Origin: Negativicoccus massiliensis | GTDB taxonomy: Bacteria > Bacillota > Negativicutes > Veillonellales > Negativicoccaceae | DNA length: 64,000 bases | Reading direction: 5' to 3' | Assembly (NCBI GenBank): GCA_900155405.1 | Contig: LT700188.1 | Span: forward strand, 868,001-932,000 | The notes under the pieces: generated by a model | What the model saw: the letters and a program-made list of their open reading frames with translations, nothing else | Told to the model about the DNA's origin: nothing | Databases searched by the model: none | Shown here: positions 42,658-51,857 of the stretch, piece by piece | How the letters are laid out: every line of letters begins with the position of its first letter | Numbering within the stretch: position 1 is the first letter of the stretch | Position numbers and translations under genes: made by a program

Positions 42658-44454
42658 TTATTTCGCTGTCGGAATGTGAAAATACGCATCCAACATTTGT
42701 TTGACGATCGGCGCCGCCGACTCAATCCCGTAGCCGGCGTGTTCCGCCAATACCACAATTACAATTTGCGGATTGTCATACGGTGCGAACGCCGCGAACC
42801 AAGCGTGATCCGGACCGTCGCCCGTTTCCGCCGTCGCGGTTTTGCCGCCAACTTCAATCGGATACCCGTAAAATAAAGCGCCCGCGGTGCCGCCTTCCTG
42901 CGTGACCGCCCACATGGAGCGCTTCACGGTATCGAGTACCGATTTCGGAACGACAAGTCGTCCCGTCACTTGCGGCTGATGGATTTGGTACGGCGAGCCG
43001 TCCAAATGATTGATGCGACTCACGAGGTACGGTTTGTACCGCGTGCCGCCGTTGGCAATCTGACTGACGACGGAGGCCATTTGCAGCGGCGTCGCCAAGT
43101 GAAAACTTTGACCGATCGCGGCGTCAAATGTTTCGCCCAAATACCAGTCGTCATGAAATACTTCTTTTTTATACTGTTCGGTCGCTACCAGCCCGGACGC
43201 TTCCCCGTATAAATCAATGCCGGTCGCTTCGCCCAAACCGAACGCGCGCGCCATCTCGGCGATCCGGTCGATGCCCAGGCGGTTGCCCAATTCGTAAAAG
43301 TAAACATTATCCGATTTGGCCATGGCCTCCTGGAAATTAATCCAGCCGAACGCTTCGCCTGCCGCATTGCGTTTATCAATCAGCCAGTGCCGACCGTTAT
43401 CGTAAATCCGTTCTTCCGGCGTGACGACTTTCGCGTTGAGCGCCGCGGTGCCGGTGATTACCTTAAAAATGGAACCCGGCGGATACGTGCCTGAAATCAC
43501 GCGATCATCAAACGGACGCAAACTGTTTTCATTGAGATCCCGCCATTCTTTGGCGGTAATGCCGACCGCAAACGAATTCGGATTAAACGACGGCCAGTTG
43601 GCCATCGCCAACACCGCGCCCGTATTCGGATCGAGCGCGACGGCCGCTACTCCCGTCGGCCAAATGTGCGACTTCGCCAGTTCGGACAGATGCTCCCGAA
43701 TCGCCGTTTCCGTCGCTCGTTGCAGCGGCAAATCCAAGGTCAGTCGTAAATTATGACCGGGCGTAATCGGCGCTTCCTCAATGTTTTTGACCGGCCGCCC
43801 CGTGGCGTCGACTTCTACCTGCCGACCGCCGGTTTTTCCCTGTAACAGATCGTTATAATATAACTCCAAACCGGAACGACCGACAATCGTTCCGGGCGCG
43901 TATTCGCTGCCGTCGGGTTTGCGATCATCCGGGCCCGCTTCGCCGACGTAACCGATGACGTTCGCCGCCAACGATCCGTACGGATAGTAACGCAACGGCT
44001 GTACCTCAATCGTTACGCCGGGATACTCGGCGCGGTACTCTTCAATTTTCGCCACGATATCGGGACCGATATCCACTTTAATCGGAACCGGTCCGAACGA
44101 CGCGCCGTGGTCTTTAATTTTCTTTTGAATGTCCGCCGGCGTCATTTCCAACACATTCGCCAAACGCGCTTCCAGCGCCGCATCCATCGGCTTTTGCTGC
44201 GGCGTATACGAAACGATATAGACCGGTCGCGAACCGACGATAATTTCGCCGTTGCGATCGAGCAATACGCCGCGCGTCGCCTGAATGGTCATTTGCCGAA
44301 TGCGGTTGCCGTCCGCGAGTTCCCGGTAATGCTCCCCGTCAATCAGCTGCAACACGAACAAGCGCAGCACGAGCAGAAGGAAAAGGCCCGCGATAACATA
44401 GATGAACGAATTGTACCGGCGATCGGTAACTTTTTTATATAAACTTTCCAGCAT
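42658..44454 (-). CDS. mrdA: penicillin-binding protein 2 (elongation transpeptidase)
   Basis: A 598-residue bitopic PBP2. One membrane anchor (about 19-40), a dimerisation/pedestal region with RGVLLDRNG, and the transpeptidase domain with SxxK as SIFK (PPGSIFKVITG), SxN as SDN (AKSDNVYFYELG) and KTA in VGGKTATAET. It cross-links lateral wall peptidoglycan with RodA. It starts one base after mreD. Confidence 0.94.
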   Translation of the reverse strand: MLESLYKKVTDRRYNSFIYVIAGLFLLLVLRLFVLQLIDGEHYRELADGNRIRQMTIQATRGVLLDRNGEIIVGSRPVYIVSYTPQQKPMDAALEARLANVLEMTPADIQKKIKDHGASFGPVPIKVDIGPDIVAKIEEYRAEYPGVTIEVQPLRYYPYGSLAANVIGYVGEAGPDDRKPDGSEYAPGTIVGRSGLELYYNDLLQGKTGGRQVEVDATGRPVKNIEEAPITPGHNLRLTLDLPLQRATETAIREHLSELAKSHIWPTGVAAVALDPNTGAVLAMANWPSFNPNSFAVGITAKEWRDLNENSLRPFDDRVISGTYPPGSIFKVITGTAALNAKVVTPEERIYDNGRHWLIDKRNAAGEAFGWINFQEAMAKSDNVYFYELGNRLGIDRIAEMARAFGLGEATGIDLYGEASGLVATEQYKKEVFHDDWYLGETFDAAIGQSFHLATPLQMASVVSQIANGGTRYKPYLVSRINHLDGSPYQIHQPQVTGRLVVPKSVLDTVKRSMWAVTQEGGTAGALFYGYPIEVGGKTATAETGDGPDHAWFAAFAPYDNPQIVIVVLAEHAGYGIESAAPIVKQMLDAYFHIPTAK

Positions 44455-44455
44455 C

Positions 44456-44932
44456 TCAATCTCCTTGGCGGCGCGGCCGCAAAAGCGGGTGCATCGCCAG
44501 GGCCAACAGCGCGTTCAAAAGCGCCTGCGGCAACGCGACGCTGAGAAAACTTCGCGTCATATTAATCGGTATGCCGCCCAGCCACCAAATGCAATAGTAC
44601 ACAAGCGCCGCGAAAAGGCTTGCCACAAGCACCGCGAGAAAGGACATTTCCCAACGGATCTGAAAGCGCGACCAGGCGAGCCACAACGGCAACACGAGCA
44701 GCAAATATCCCGCCAGATGCGGTCCGAAAAAGTTGGCGGCCAGCACATCGGCGATCAGCCCCGCCAAAGCCGCGACGAAAAAACCGTACCGCGGTCCGTA
44801 GAAGAGTGTAGTCAGGACCACCGCCACCAGCCAGAGATCGGGGCGCACCTCCGCCTGCCACCAAAACGGCAGTACGGCCGTCTGCAGGAAAAAAACAAGC
44901 AGCGCGCTTACCCATCGGCGGGTCGTTGTCAT
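44456..44932 (-). CDS. mreD: rod shape-determining membrane protein MreD
   Basis: A 158-residue protein with about five membrane segments, RPDLWLVAVVLTTLFYGPRYG and GLIADVLAANFFG being MreD-like. Overlaps mreC by four bases (ATGA). Part of the rod complex. Confidence 0.88.
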   Translation of the reverse strand: MTTTRRWVSALLVFFLQTAVLPFWWQAEVRPDLWLVAVVLTTLFYGPRYGFFVAALAGLIADVLAANFFGPHLAGYLLLVLPLWLAWSRFQIRWEMSFLAVLVASLFAALVYYCIWWLGGIPINMTRSFLSVALPQALLNALLALAMHPLLRPRRQGD

Positions 44933-45822
44933 CCCTTCGCTCCTTCCTGCGGCGCGTCGGGAACGAGATTCGGCATCTGCTCAACCGGCACGGCCGCCGT
45001 GGACGCGTTCAAAATCACCAGCACTTCTTCCAATTTGGTAAAATCAACGGCCGGCGTCAATACGGCGCGCTTTACGACACCCGAAGGATCCGGCACGATT
45101 TCTTTCACCGTACCGATCAAAAGCCCTTTGGGATACAGGCCGCCGTACCCCGATGTCACAACCGCATCGCCCGCCACGATATCGCCTTCTTTGACGATAT
45201 CGATCATCTCCGGATGCGCCACATCGTTGCCGTTGCCGGAGACGAGCGCCGCCACGCGCGACTGCGGGCGCTGCACGATACCGCCCACCGCGGTGCGGGG
45301 ATCCAAAATAAATTGGATCCGCGCCGAGTGCGGATACACGTCGCTGACGAAGCCGACTACGCCCTGTGGCAACATCACCGCCATATATTTCGTCAAACCT
45401 TCCGCTTTGCCGCGGTCAATCACCGCGCTCTGCGTCCAGCCGCCGTCATCGCGAGTAATCACGCGCGCGGCCAGCACCTGATATTGCGGATAGGTCGCTT
45501 CAAATTGCAACAGCGCTCGCAAGCGTTCATTTTCCGCGACAATTTCGCGTTGCGCCGTCAATGCGCCGCGCAGCGCGTCATTTTCCGCACGCAGCTGTTG
45601 CAGTTCCGCATAGCCTGTTACCGCTCCGCGCAAGATCGTCGCGCCGCCGAGCACCTCCTGCGCCACACGCGCCGTGCCGTATTCAAACGGCGTCGCGGTC
45701 GCGACCAGCGGTTGCGTGACAAAAGGCACCGCCTCACGATGCCGCCAGGCCCAACCGACCAAACCGATCAAAAGCAGGATGGCAATCGCCCAAACCAACG
45801 TGCGTCGTTCGATTCCCCGCAC
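44929..45822 (-). CDS. mreC: rod shape-determining protein MreC
   Basis: A 297-residue periplasmic scaffold. N-terminal membrane anchor, a coiled coil rich in Leu/Glu (about residues 60-100), then the beta-barrel domain with ARVITRDDGGWTQSAVIDRG and VVTSGYGGLYPKGLLIG. GTG 45822 overlaps the previous stop (TAGTG) and has GGAGG eight bases upstream. Confidence 0.93.
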   Translation of the reverse strand: MRGIERRTLVWAIAILLLIGLVGWAWRHREAVPFVTQPLVATATPFEYGTARVAQEVLGGATILRGAVTGYAELQQLRAENDALRGALTAQREIVAENERLRALLQFEATYPQYQVLAARVITRDDGGWTQSAVIDRGKAEGLTKYMAVMLPQGVVGFVSDVYPHSARIQFILDPRTAVGGIVQRPQSRVAALVSGNGNDVAHPEMIDIVKEGDIVAGDAVVTSGYGGLYPKGLLIGTVKEIVPDPSGVVKRAVLTPAVDFTKLEEVLVILNASTAAVPVEQMPNLVPDAPQEGAKG

Positions 45823-46850
45823 TATTCATTCCTCCCCACGTTGCCACCGACTAATAAATACGGCCATTCCGCACGGCGCTTCAACGCCAGCATGCCGCCT
45901 CGCGCCACTGTCCCGAACGGTTCCTTCGCGACCTGCACGGGGATGCCGATCGTTTCCGCGAGCGCCAAATCAAATCCTTTGACCAATGCCGCGCCGCCGG
46001 TCAGTCGTACGCCGTTTTCCAAAAGATCCGCCTGCGCCTGCGCGGAAAGTCCGCGTACCAGACGACGAAAACGTTGCAACCAGACATTCGTCACTTCCCG
46101 CACGAGCGGCAATAACTCCGTCGACGTCACGGTAAACTCCGTCAATGTGCCGTCGGCTAACAAGCGTCCCGTACATTCCTGACGGGTTTCGCCGACGCTC
46201 TGTACGCAGACCGCCACTTCACGCACGAGTGTTTGAATCGTAGCCGTCTCGACCATCACTCCGTAGGTTTCACGCAAGTACGCCCGCAACGCCGCGCTCA
46301 AAGCGCGGCCGCCGGCCGGCAGATAATCGTTGGCGAGATAACCTCCGCCCGAAAGCGCGGTCAACGTAAATCCTTCGCCGCAATCCGCCGCCATCGCCGC
46401 TTCCGCGCGCAACGGGTCCCACCCGGCTCCCAGCGCCGCCGCCGCGCCGCGATCCGCCAGAAACGTTTCCAATACGCCAGCCTTGCGCGTCGTCTGCAGC
46501 CATGCCCGGACCGCCACCTGCGACGGCAACGAAGGCACGGCAAGACACACGGTCGGTCGCGTCACGGCGCCGCGTTGGACTTTATCCAAAATCGTTTGTA
46601 GCAGTAATTGTGCGGCGGCCTGTTGCGCCACGACGCCGCCGACGAACGGTCGCACAGCGACAAGACCGCGCGGCTCCGCGCGCAAGCGGATCGCCGCCTC
46701 GGTTCCGACAGCGACGACCTCGCCCTGCGTGGTTACCGCCGCCAGCGACGGCTCGGATATTTCCTGCTGAGCATCCGCCACCACCACACGTGTATATAAC
46801 GAGCCCGGGTCGATCCCGACCAGCAGACTGCGCATTGAAATTCGTTTCAT
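45822..46850 (-). CDS. divergent MreB-like actin-family protein
   Basis: A 342-residue protein at the position of mreB. It keeps the actin-ATPase plan: GIDPGSLYTRVV (phosphate 1), DCGEGFTLTAL (phosphate 2), AGGRALSAALRAYLRETYGV and GGAALVKGFDLALAETIGIPV. But GIDLGT and DIGGGT(T) are altered, and the sequence is far more diverged than MreC or MreD. It may be a degenerate or specialised MreB with weak ATPase; a canonical mreB may lie elsewhere. First gene of the 11-gene cluster. Confidence 0.65.
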   Translation of the reverse strand: MKRISMRSLLVGIDPGSLYTRVVVADAQQEISEPSLAAVTTQGEVVAVGTEAAIRLRAEPRGLVAVRPFVGGVVAQQAAAQLLLQTILDKVQRGAVTRPTVCLAVPSLPSQVAVRAWLQTTRKAGVLETFLADRGAAAALGAGWDPLRAEAAMAADCGEGFTLTALSGGGYLANDYLPAGGRALSAALRAYLRETYGVMVETATIQTLVREVAVCVQSVGETRQECTGRLLADGTLTEFTVTSTELLPLVREVTNVWLQRFRRLVRGLSAQAQADLLENGVRLTGGAALVKGFDLALAETIGIPVQVAKEPFGTVARGGMLALKRRAEWPYLLVGGNVGRNE

Positions 46851-47039
46851 CTCTTCGCTCCGTCACGATTATTATTTCCTTAATTGCCTATCTTGTTATT
46901 TTAACATATTTCCTATAGTAGCGCGCACCGGAAAACGCACGCCGGCAATGCTTTTACCAATGCCTAATCTCTTTTTGCGTGCGCTTAATACAGTTTATGC
47001 TAAAATGAAACTGATCTGTTTTGTTTTCAAGGAGGTTTC

Positions 47040-47993
47040 ATGGATAAAAAGAAAAAGCGCTGGGTGATCGGCGCCATCATCCTTTTATGTATTGTATTTG
47101 CTGTTTTTTTACAACCTTCACGTCCTGCCAAAAAGACGGTCAGCACCGATAACGGTTACGTGGCTGTGATCCGCGTCGAAGGTCCGATCGTCGGCGCGGC
47201 CGATATACCGTCCAACCTTTTCAGCGGCGGCACAACGGCCTCCTCGGGCCGACTCATGAAAGAAATTCGCCAAGCGGCCGCGGATCCCGCCGCCAAAGCG
47301 GTCTTGTTGCGTATTAACAGCCCCGGCGGTTCGGCCACCGCGTCACAGGAAATCGGTGACGAAATCGATCGGCTGAAAACAAGCGGCAAGCCGGTGGTCG
47401 TTTCGATGGGCGACATGTGCGCGTCGGGCGGATACTGGCTCGCCGCGAAAGGCGATCGGGTGTTTGCCAACCCATCATCGATGACAGGCAGTATCGGCGT
47501 GTACATCGGCTATACGAACTATGAAGAATTGATGGGTAAACTCGGTATCAACAACGATAAAATCAAATCCGGCGCGCATAAAGATATTCTCTCGCCGGAT
47601 CGCCCGATGACGCCGGAAGAGCGCGCCCTCGTGCAAGGCATGGTCGATGACATTTATGAGCAATTCGTAGACGTCGTCGCAACCGGCCGGCAAATGGATC
47701 CGCAACACGTGCGTGAACTGGCCGACGGACGTATTTTCACGGGTCGTCAGGCGCAGGCCGCCGGTCTCGTGGACGCGATGGGCAATTACTATGACGCGCT
47801 CAATTATACGGCCAACCTCGTCGGTTTGCCGACAACGGACGTGCCCACGCGCGAATACGGCGATGATTCCGTTTCCTGGCAACGTCTCTTCGGCGCGGAA
47901 CTCCGCGGCGCGTTTCGTGAAAGCATCGGAAGCTTAGCTCGTCGCGAAGGCTTGAACGCTCGCACTGAATGGGAGGCGCCCCATGCTCAGTAA
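47040..47993 (+). CDS. sppA: signal peptide peptidase SppA
   Basis: A 317-residue membrane-anchored serine protease degrading cleaved signal peptides. One N-terminal anchor (about 8-24), LLRINSPGGSATASQEI, catalytic Ser129 in CASGGYW and catalytic Lys181 in SGAHKDIL, spaced as in Bacillus SppA. AAGGAGG precedes ATG 47040. Overlaps the YIP1 gene by 11 bases. Confidence 0.95.
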   Translation: MDKKKKRWVIGAIILLCIVFAVFLQPSRPAKKTVSTDNGYVAVIRVEGPIVGAADIPSNLFSGGTTASSGRLMKEIRQAAADPAAKAVLLRINSPGGSATASQEIGDEIDRLKTSGKPVVVSMGDMCASGGYWLAAKGDRVFANPSSMTGSIGVYIGYTNYEELMGKLGINNDKIKSGAHKDILSPDRPMTPEERALVQGMVDDIYEQFVDVVATGRQMDPQHVRELADGRIFTGRQAQAAGLVDAMGNYYDALNYTANLVGLPTTDVPTREYGDDSVSWQRLFGAELRGAFRESIGSLARREGLNARTEWEAPHAQ

Positions 47994-48579
47994 CGCGTTG
48001 GAACTTCTCTATGATGTGATCACGCGGCCGCAATGGGCGTTTTATCGTATCACCCATACCGATGTTCGAGGCGAAGCCGTCATCGTGTTTATTTTGAGCA
48101 CGCTGATCACTTCGCTCGCTTCGGTCGGGCCGATGCCGAATGCTCTGGTCGCCGTGTTCGCCGGCTCGTTCATCGGCGGCGCATTGTATTTTTTGATCGG
48201 CGGCGCTCTCATGCATTTCTGCGCGTCTCTTTTGGGCGGCGAAGGGACCGTGCAAGGGCTCTTGCAGGCCTTGCCGTTCGCGTTGTTTCCCAACGCCCTG
48301 ACAGCCTTGGGTGTGATCCTTAATTTCTTGCCGGCGGCTGTTAATGCGGCGCTGTTTGACGCGCTCACGTTGGTGGTGACGTGCTGGACGATCTTCCTAT
48401 TGGTCACGGCGCTGCAAAAAAACTACGGAATCAGTCTCGGGCGCGCCGTCTGCGCTTTACTGTTTCCGTTTATCGGCCTCTTGCTCCTTGTCACCTTCCT
48501 GATCTTTGCTTTCTTTTGGTTATTTCTCGCGAATATGCCGCTTTGGTCAGGGGCTCTGGAAGAGCTCGGCCGCTTTTAG
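47983..48579 (+). CDS. YIP1 family membrane protein
   Basis: A 198-residue protein with five predicted membrane segments and the N-terminal soluble helix ELLYDVITRPQWAFYRI, which fits bacterial YIP1 proteins. The role is unknown. Translationally coupled to sppA. Confidence 0.78.
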   Translation: MLSNALELLYDVITRPQWAFYRITHTDVRGEAVIVFILSTLITSLASVGPMPNALVAVFAGSFIGGALYFLIGGALMHFCASLLGGEGTVQGLLQALPFALFPNALTALGVILNFLPAAVNAALFDALTLVVTCWTIFLLVTALQKNYGISLGRAVCALLFPFIGLLLLVTFLIFAFFWLFLANMPLWSGALEELGRF

Positions 48580-48620
48580 CGAGATCGGTTATTTTTCACA
48601 CAAAAACTTATTTGCGCAAT

Positions 48621-48650
48621 AAAAAAAACTGCCATGCGGCAGTTTTTTTA
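48621..48650. terminator. bidirectional terminator
   Basis: AAAACTGCC-ATGC-GGCAGTTTT with A8/T7 flanks, between the convergent YIP1 and acyl-CoA ligase genes. Confidence 0.9.
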
Positions 48651-50144
48651 TTTATCTCGCTCATTTTGCGCGTTATTTTTATCGTCCGACTCGGCGCCGG
48701 AAAAGGTATCGCTTTCCTGCAGCACCCGTTTTAAAATTTTTCCCGTGCTGTTTTTCGGGAGCGCATCCAAAACGACGTATTTGCGCGGCAATTTGAACGC
48801 GGCGAGACGTTGCGCCAAATATTTGCGTAAAGCCTGCGTATCGAGTTCCGCGTCTTCCTGCAACACGATGTACGCGCACACGAATTGTCCGCGCAAGCCG
48901 TCGGGATGGCCGACCACCGCGACTTCCGCCACGCCCGGATACCGATAGATTTCGTCTTCCACTTCACGCGGGTACACATTTTCCCCGTTGACGATAATCA
49001 TGTCTTTGGAACGGTCGACGATGTAGATATACCCGTCTTCATCCATATAAGCGAGATCGCCCGTATGCAACCAGCCATCCTGCAAGGCCTCCGCCGTCGC
49101 TTCGGGTAAATGCCAATATCCCTGCATGACGTTGGCGCCCTGCACTAAAAGTTCACCGATCGTTCCCGGCTCATACGTCGTCGCGTCGTACCCGTCAATT
49201 TTAACGCGCACGCCCGGAAGCGCCGGACCGATCGAATAGTATTTATGCTTGTCTTCCGGATTGACCGCAACGACCGGCGACGCTTCCGAAAGTCCGTAAC
49301 CTTCGATGATCGGCCGACCGTAAATGTTTTCGAATTTCTTCGCGACCGGTTCGGGCAAACTGGCTCCGCCCGAGACGAAAAGACGGACCGATTTCAACCG
49401 TTCGGGAGTGGCCAGGCGCACCAGCAGATGGTACAACGGTGGCACTAAGAAAGATACCGTTACCGCGTACGTTTCGATCGCCTGCAAGATTTCGCCCGGA
49501 CGGAACGTGTTGACGGGAACGACGCTGCCCCCTCGGATAAGCGGATTCACAACGCAAGTCGTCCAACCGAAGCAATGGTACATCGGCAACACGCAAAGAA
49601 CGTGATCCTCCGGCTCGTGCGGCAACACCGCATTGAATTGCTTAACGTTTTCCGCCAGATTACGATGCGTGAGCATCGCGCCCTTGGGTCGACCGGTCGT
49701 GCCCGACGTGTAAATGAACGTGGTCACATCCGTATCTTCCCGTTGCGCTTCGGCGGGAACGCATTCCGCTACGGCGATGTCCTGCGCCTCTTCAACAAGC
49801 GTCGCCACCAAAAGCAGCGGCGCCGCCGTGTGTAATTCTTTGTGCGCGACCAACAACACCAAGCCCGCGTCTTTGGCGATATAGTCCACTTCCGCTTCGG
49901 TCAACATGCAATTGACCGGAACGACGATCGCGCCCAGACTGACGATCGCGAAGTAAATGTAAATAAACGCGGGACTGTTTTGTTCATACAAACCGACGCG
50001 ATCGCCTCGCTTCACGCCCTTTGTTTGCAAGACGGTGCGATACTGCGCGATATGTTCTTTCAATTGACCATACGTGACATTTTCGGGACCGCGAATGGCA
50101 ATACTCTCCGGATCATGGCCGGTGATCAGTTCATCCAGTAACAT
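48648..50144 (-). CDS. long-chain fatty acid--CoA ligase (AMP-binding)
   Basis: A 498-residue ANL enzyme. P-loop TFIYTSGTTGRPKGAMLTH, YGLSEASPV (A5), GWLHTGDLAYMDEDGYIYIVDRSKDMI (A7-A8) and the late catalytic Lys in KNSTGKILKR are all intact, so adenylation and thioesterification should both occur. Chain length not predictable. AAGGAGG precedes ATG 50144. Confidence 0.9.
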   Translation of the reverse strand: MLLDELITGHDPESIAIRGPENVTYGQLKEHIAQYRTVLQTKGVKRGDRVGLYEQNSPAFIYIYFAIVSLGAIVVPVNCMLTEAEVDYIAKDAGLVLLVAHKELHTAAPLLLVATLVEEAQDIAVAECVPAEAQREDTDVTTFIYTSGTTGRPKGAMLTHRNLAENVKQFNAVLPHEPEDHVLCVLPMYHCFGWTTCVVNPLIRGGSVVPVNTFRPGEILQAIETYAVTVSFLVPPLYHLLVRLATPERLKSVRLFVSGGASLPEPVAKKFENIYGRPIIEGYGLSEASPVVAVNPEDKHKYYSIGPALPGVRVKIDGYDATTYEPGTIGELLVQGANVMQGYWHLPEATAEALQDGWLHTGDLAYMDEDGYIYIVDRSKDMIIVNGENVYPREVEDEIYRYPGVAEVAVVGHPDGLRGQFVCAYIVLQEDAELDTQALRKYLAQRLAAFKLPRKYVVLDALPKNSTGKILKRVLQESDTFSGAESDDKNNAQNERDK

Positions 50145-50213
50145 GGTTTCCTCCTTGGCCGAAATTTCGGCAGCTCATTTCTTATATTCTACATGAAATT
50201 TTTAATCATGGGC

Positions 50214-50236
50214 AAAAAAAAAGACACGGTCGTGTC
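50214..50236 (-). terminator. terminator of tRNA-Ser(GCT)
   Basis: GACACG-AC-CGTGTC followed by nine T on the minus strand. Confidence 0.8.
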
Positions 50237-50248
50237 GGATAAATAAAC

Positions 50249-50339
50249 TGGCGGAGCGGGTGGGATTCGAACCCACGCACGGGGTAAACCGTCTAACGAT
50301 TTAGCAAACCGTCCTCTTCAGCCTCTTGAGTACCGCTCC
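50249..50339 (-). tRNA. tRNA-Ser (anticodon GCT)
   Basis: A 91-nt class II tRNA. Acceptor GGAGCGG/CCGCTCC, anticodon loop TTGCTAA, long variable arm, GGTTCGAATCC T-loop and encoded CCA. Confidence 0.96.
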
Positions 50340-50454
50340 AAGTAAAAGCTTCCACTATTTTACGTAAAATTCGCCTTTTTGTCAAGGAAATTTGACGTCA
50401 TGACATCTTTATCATATGTACGAATGCCGCGCGGCAAACGGAAATTTACGCAAT

Positions 50455-50481
50455 AAAAAAGAGACCCGCGGTCTCTTTTTT
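50455..50481 (-). terminator. terminator of Asn-Glu-Val tRNA unit
   Basis: AAAGAGACC-GCG-GGTCTCTTT, flanked by A and T runs, directly after tRNA-Val. Confidence 0.85.
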
Positions 50482-50484
50482 AGA

Positions 50485-50560
<76 letters not shown>

Positions 50561-50564
50561 ATAT

Positions 50565-50639
50565 TGGTGACCCGTGGGGGATTCGAACCCCCGATACCGC
50601 CGTGAAAGGGCGGTGTCTTAACCACTTGACCAACGGGCC
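50565..50639 (-). tRNA. tRNA-Glu (anticodon TTC)
   Basis: A 75-nt cloverleaf. Acceptor GGCCCGT/ACGGGTC with one G-U pair, anticodon loop CTTTCAC, GTTCGAATCC T-loop, encoded CCA. Confidence 0.96.
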
Positions 50640-50642
50640 TTC

Positions 50643-50718
50643 TGGCTCCCTGAGTAGGACTCGAACCTACGACCGATCGGTTAACAGCCGATTGCTCTAC
50701 CAACTGAGCTATCAGGGA
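50643..50718 (-). tRNA. tRNA-Asn (anticodon GTT)
   Basis: A 76-nt cloverleaf. Acceptor TCCCTGA/TCAGGGA, anticodon loop CTGTTAA, GTTCGAGTCC T-loop, discriminator G, encoded CCA. First tRNA of the three-gene unit. Confidence 0.96.
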
Positions 50719-50732
50719 ATATAACAAAAGTA

Positions 50733-50761
50733 ATTATAGCCGATGAAATAAAAAAAAGCAA
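50733..50761 (-). promoter_or_regulatory. promoter of Asn-Glu-Val tRNA unit
   Basis: TTGCTT, 17 bases, TATAAT on the minus strand. The -35 sits inside the terminator hairpin of the upstream gene (50751-50785). Confidence 0.65.
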
Positions 50762-50785
50762 GCGCAAACCTGCGCTTGCTTTTTT
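50751..50785 (-). terminator. terminator of purL unit
   Basis: AAGCAAGCGCA-GGTT-TGCGCTTGCTT followed by a T run, ending the unit that includes the 50813 gene. Confidence 0.85.
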
Positions 50786-50812
50786 CTGCGTCTCCGTATC
50801 CGCTGTGACACG

Positions 50813-51355
50813 TTACGCCGACACGCGCGGTCGATGTGTCGGTATGCGCTGATAAGGAAATTCTGCCAATACGCGGTCCGTCATTTCCTTGACGACCGCT
50901 CGCGGCGCATTCAAAACCGATTCTTCCGCCGTGTCGCTGTACCTGCTTTGCCACAACTGCAGCTCATCGTTCGGTCGGTAATACGCGTACACGCGCAAGT
51001 CACCAAATGTGGTAACCCACCAGTCGCCGTCCCAGTCGGTACGTGTAAACTGCGCCAGACGCACCAGCTCCGCGCCGACGACGATATCCGCATCGTACGC
51101 CTCGGCGACGGCCGCGAAATCGTAACGCGTGAACGGCATTGTCGTTTGCGGTCCGTTCGTTATTTCATAGTACGGATAGCGAAACGGCTCGGCCAAACGT
51201 CGCTCCACATAGTCCCCGAGTTCCGCATGTCGTTCCGCCGTTACCGTCGGCAGAATAACGACTTTCTCCGCCGTAATCGGTTCGGCGGCAAACACCGACA
51301 GCACGCCGATGAAAACGCCAATTACAAGCAAGCACCATTGCCTTTTGTTTCCCAT
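50813..51355 (-). CDS. small exported protein of unknown function
   Basis: A 180-residue protein with an N-terminal hydrophobic export signal (cleavage near FAA-E). The body, with AEKVVILPTVTAERH, a ...DADIVVGAELVRL strand and VYAYYRPNDEL, resembles lipoprotein-like outer-membrane assembly or LpoB-like folds only vaguely; I make no family call. AGGAGG precedes ATG 51355. It ends a run of genes starting at purL. Confidence 0.65.
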   Translation of the reverse strand: MGNKRQWCLLVIGVFIGVLSVFAAEPITAEKVVILPTVTAERHAELGDYVERRLAEPFRYPYYEITNGPQTTMPFTRYDFAAVAEAYDADIVVGAELVRLAQFTRTDWDGDWWVTTFGDLRVYAYYRPNDELQLWQSRYSDTAEESVLNAPRAVVKEMTDRVLAEFPYQRIPTHRPRVSA

Positions 51356-51366
51356 ATTGCGCCTCC

Positions 51367-51825
51367 TTACTCGCGCGCGGGCAGCGTGCGCGCGGTATCC
51401 AATGACCGCGTGACCAGCGCCGCTTCCGGTAAAACCTCCGCGCTGATTTTATGAAATCGAAAATGACGAATGCTGATACTCTCGTCCGCGTCCTTGCGCC
51501 CGAGCCGCGTCAAATCGCCGCGACCGTCTTTCGTCTGCGGCGGCAAGTACAAGGTGTCGCCGCGAATCACGGCCGGCAACGGTTCCGCCTCGGCGATACG
51601 CACCGCGGGATCGCGGTACACCAAACCGAATTCGCAGCGCACCGCGAATTCACACGCGTTCAGTCGTTGGTACGGCGCGAGCCCCAGCGTGCAAACATAG
51701 CGTTCTCCGCTTTGCGGGTCAACCCCCGTCGCCTGCCAAGTGCCGTACCATGTTTGCGCGGCTCGTTCCGCATACCACAGAAATCCTTGCCAACCCGCCC
51801 AAACCAAAAACGAAACCAACGTCAC
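51367..51825 (-). CDS. membrane-anchored protein of unknown function, start uncertain
   Basis: At least 152 residues from GTG 51825. One N-terminal hydrophobic segment, then a domain with GTWQATGVDPQSGERYVC and IRGDTLYLPPQ. The frame stays open upstream of the GTG through KRRTLLAV, a sensible positively charged start of a membrane segment, but no ATG or good ribosome-binding site is seen there. The true start may be a rare codon near 51850. No family recognised. Confidence 0.55.
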   Translation of the reverse strand: MTLVSFLVWAGWQGFLWYAERAAQTWYGTWQATGVDPQSGERYVCTLGLAPYQRLNACEFAVRCEFGLVYRDPAVRIAEAEPLPAVIRGDTLYLPPQTKDGRGDLTRLGRKDADESISIRHFRFHKISAEVLPEAALVTRSLDTARTLPARE

Positions 51826-51857
51826 CGCGAGCAGCGTCCGCCGTTTTTCCGTTCCGC

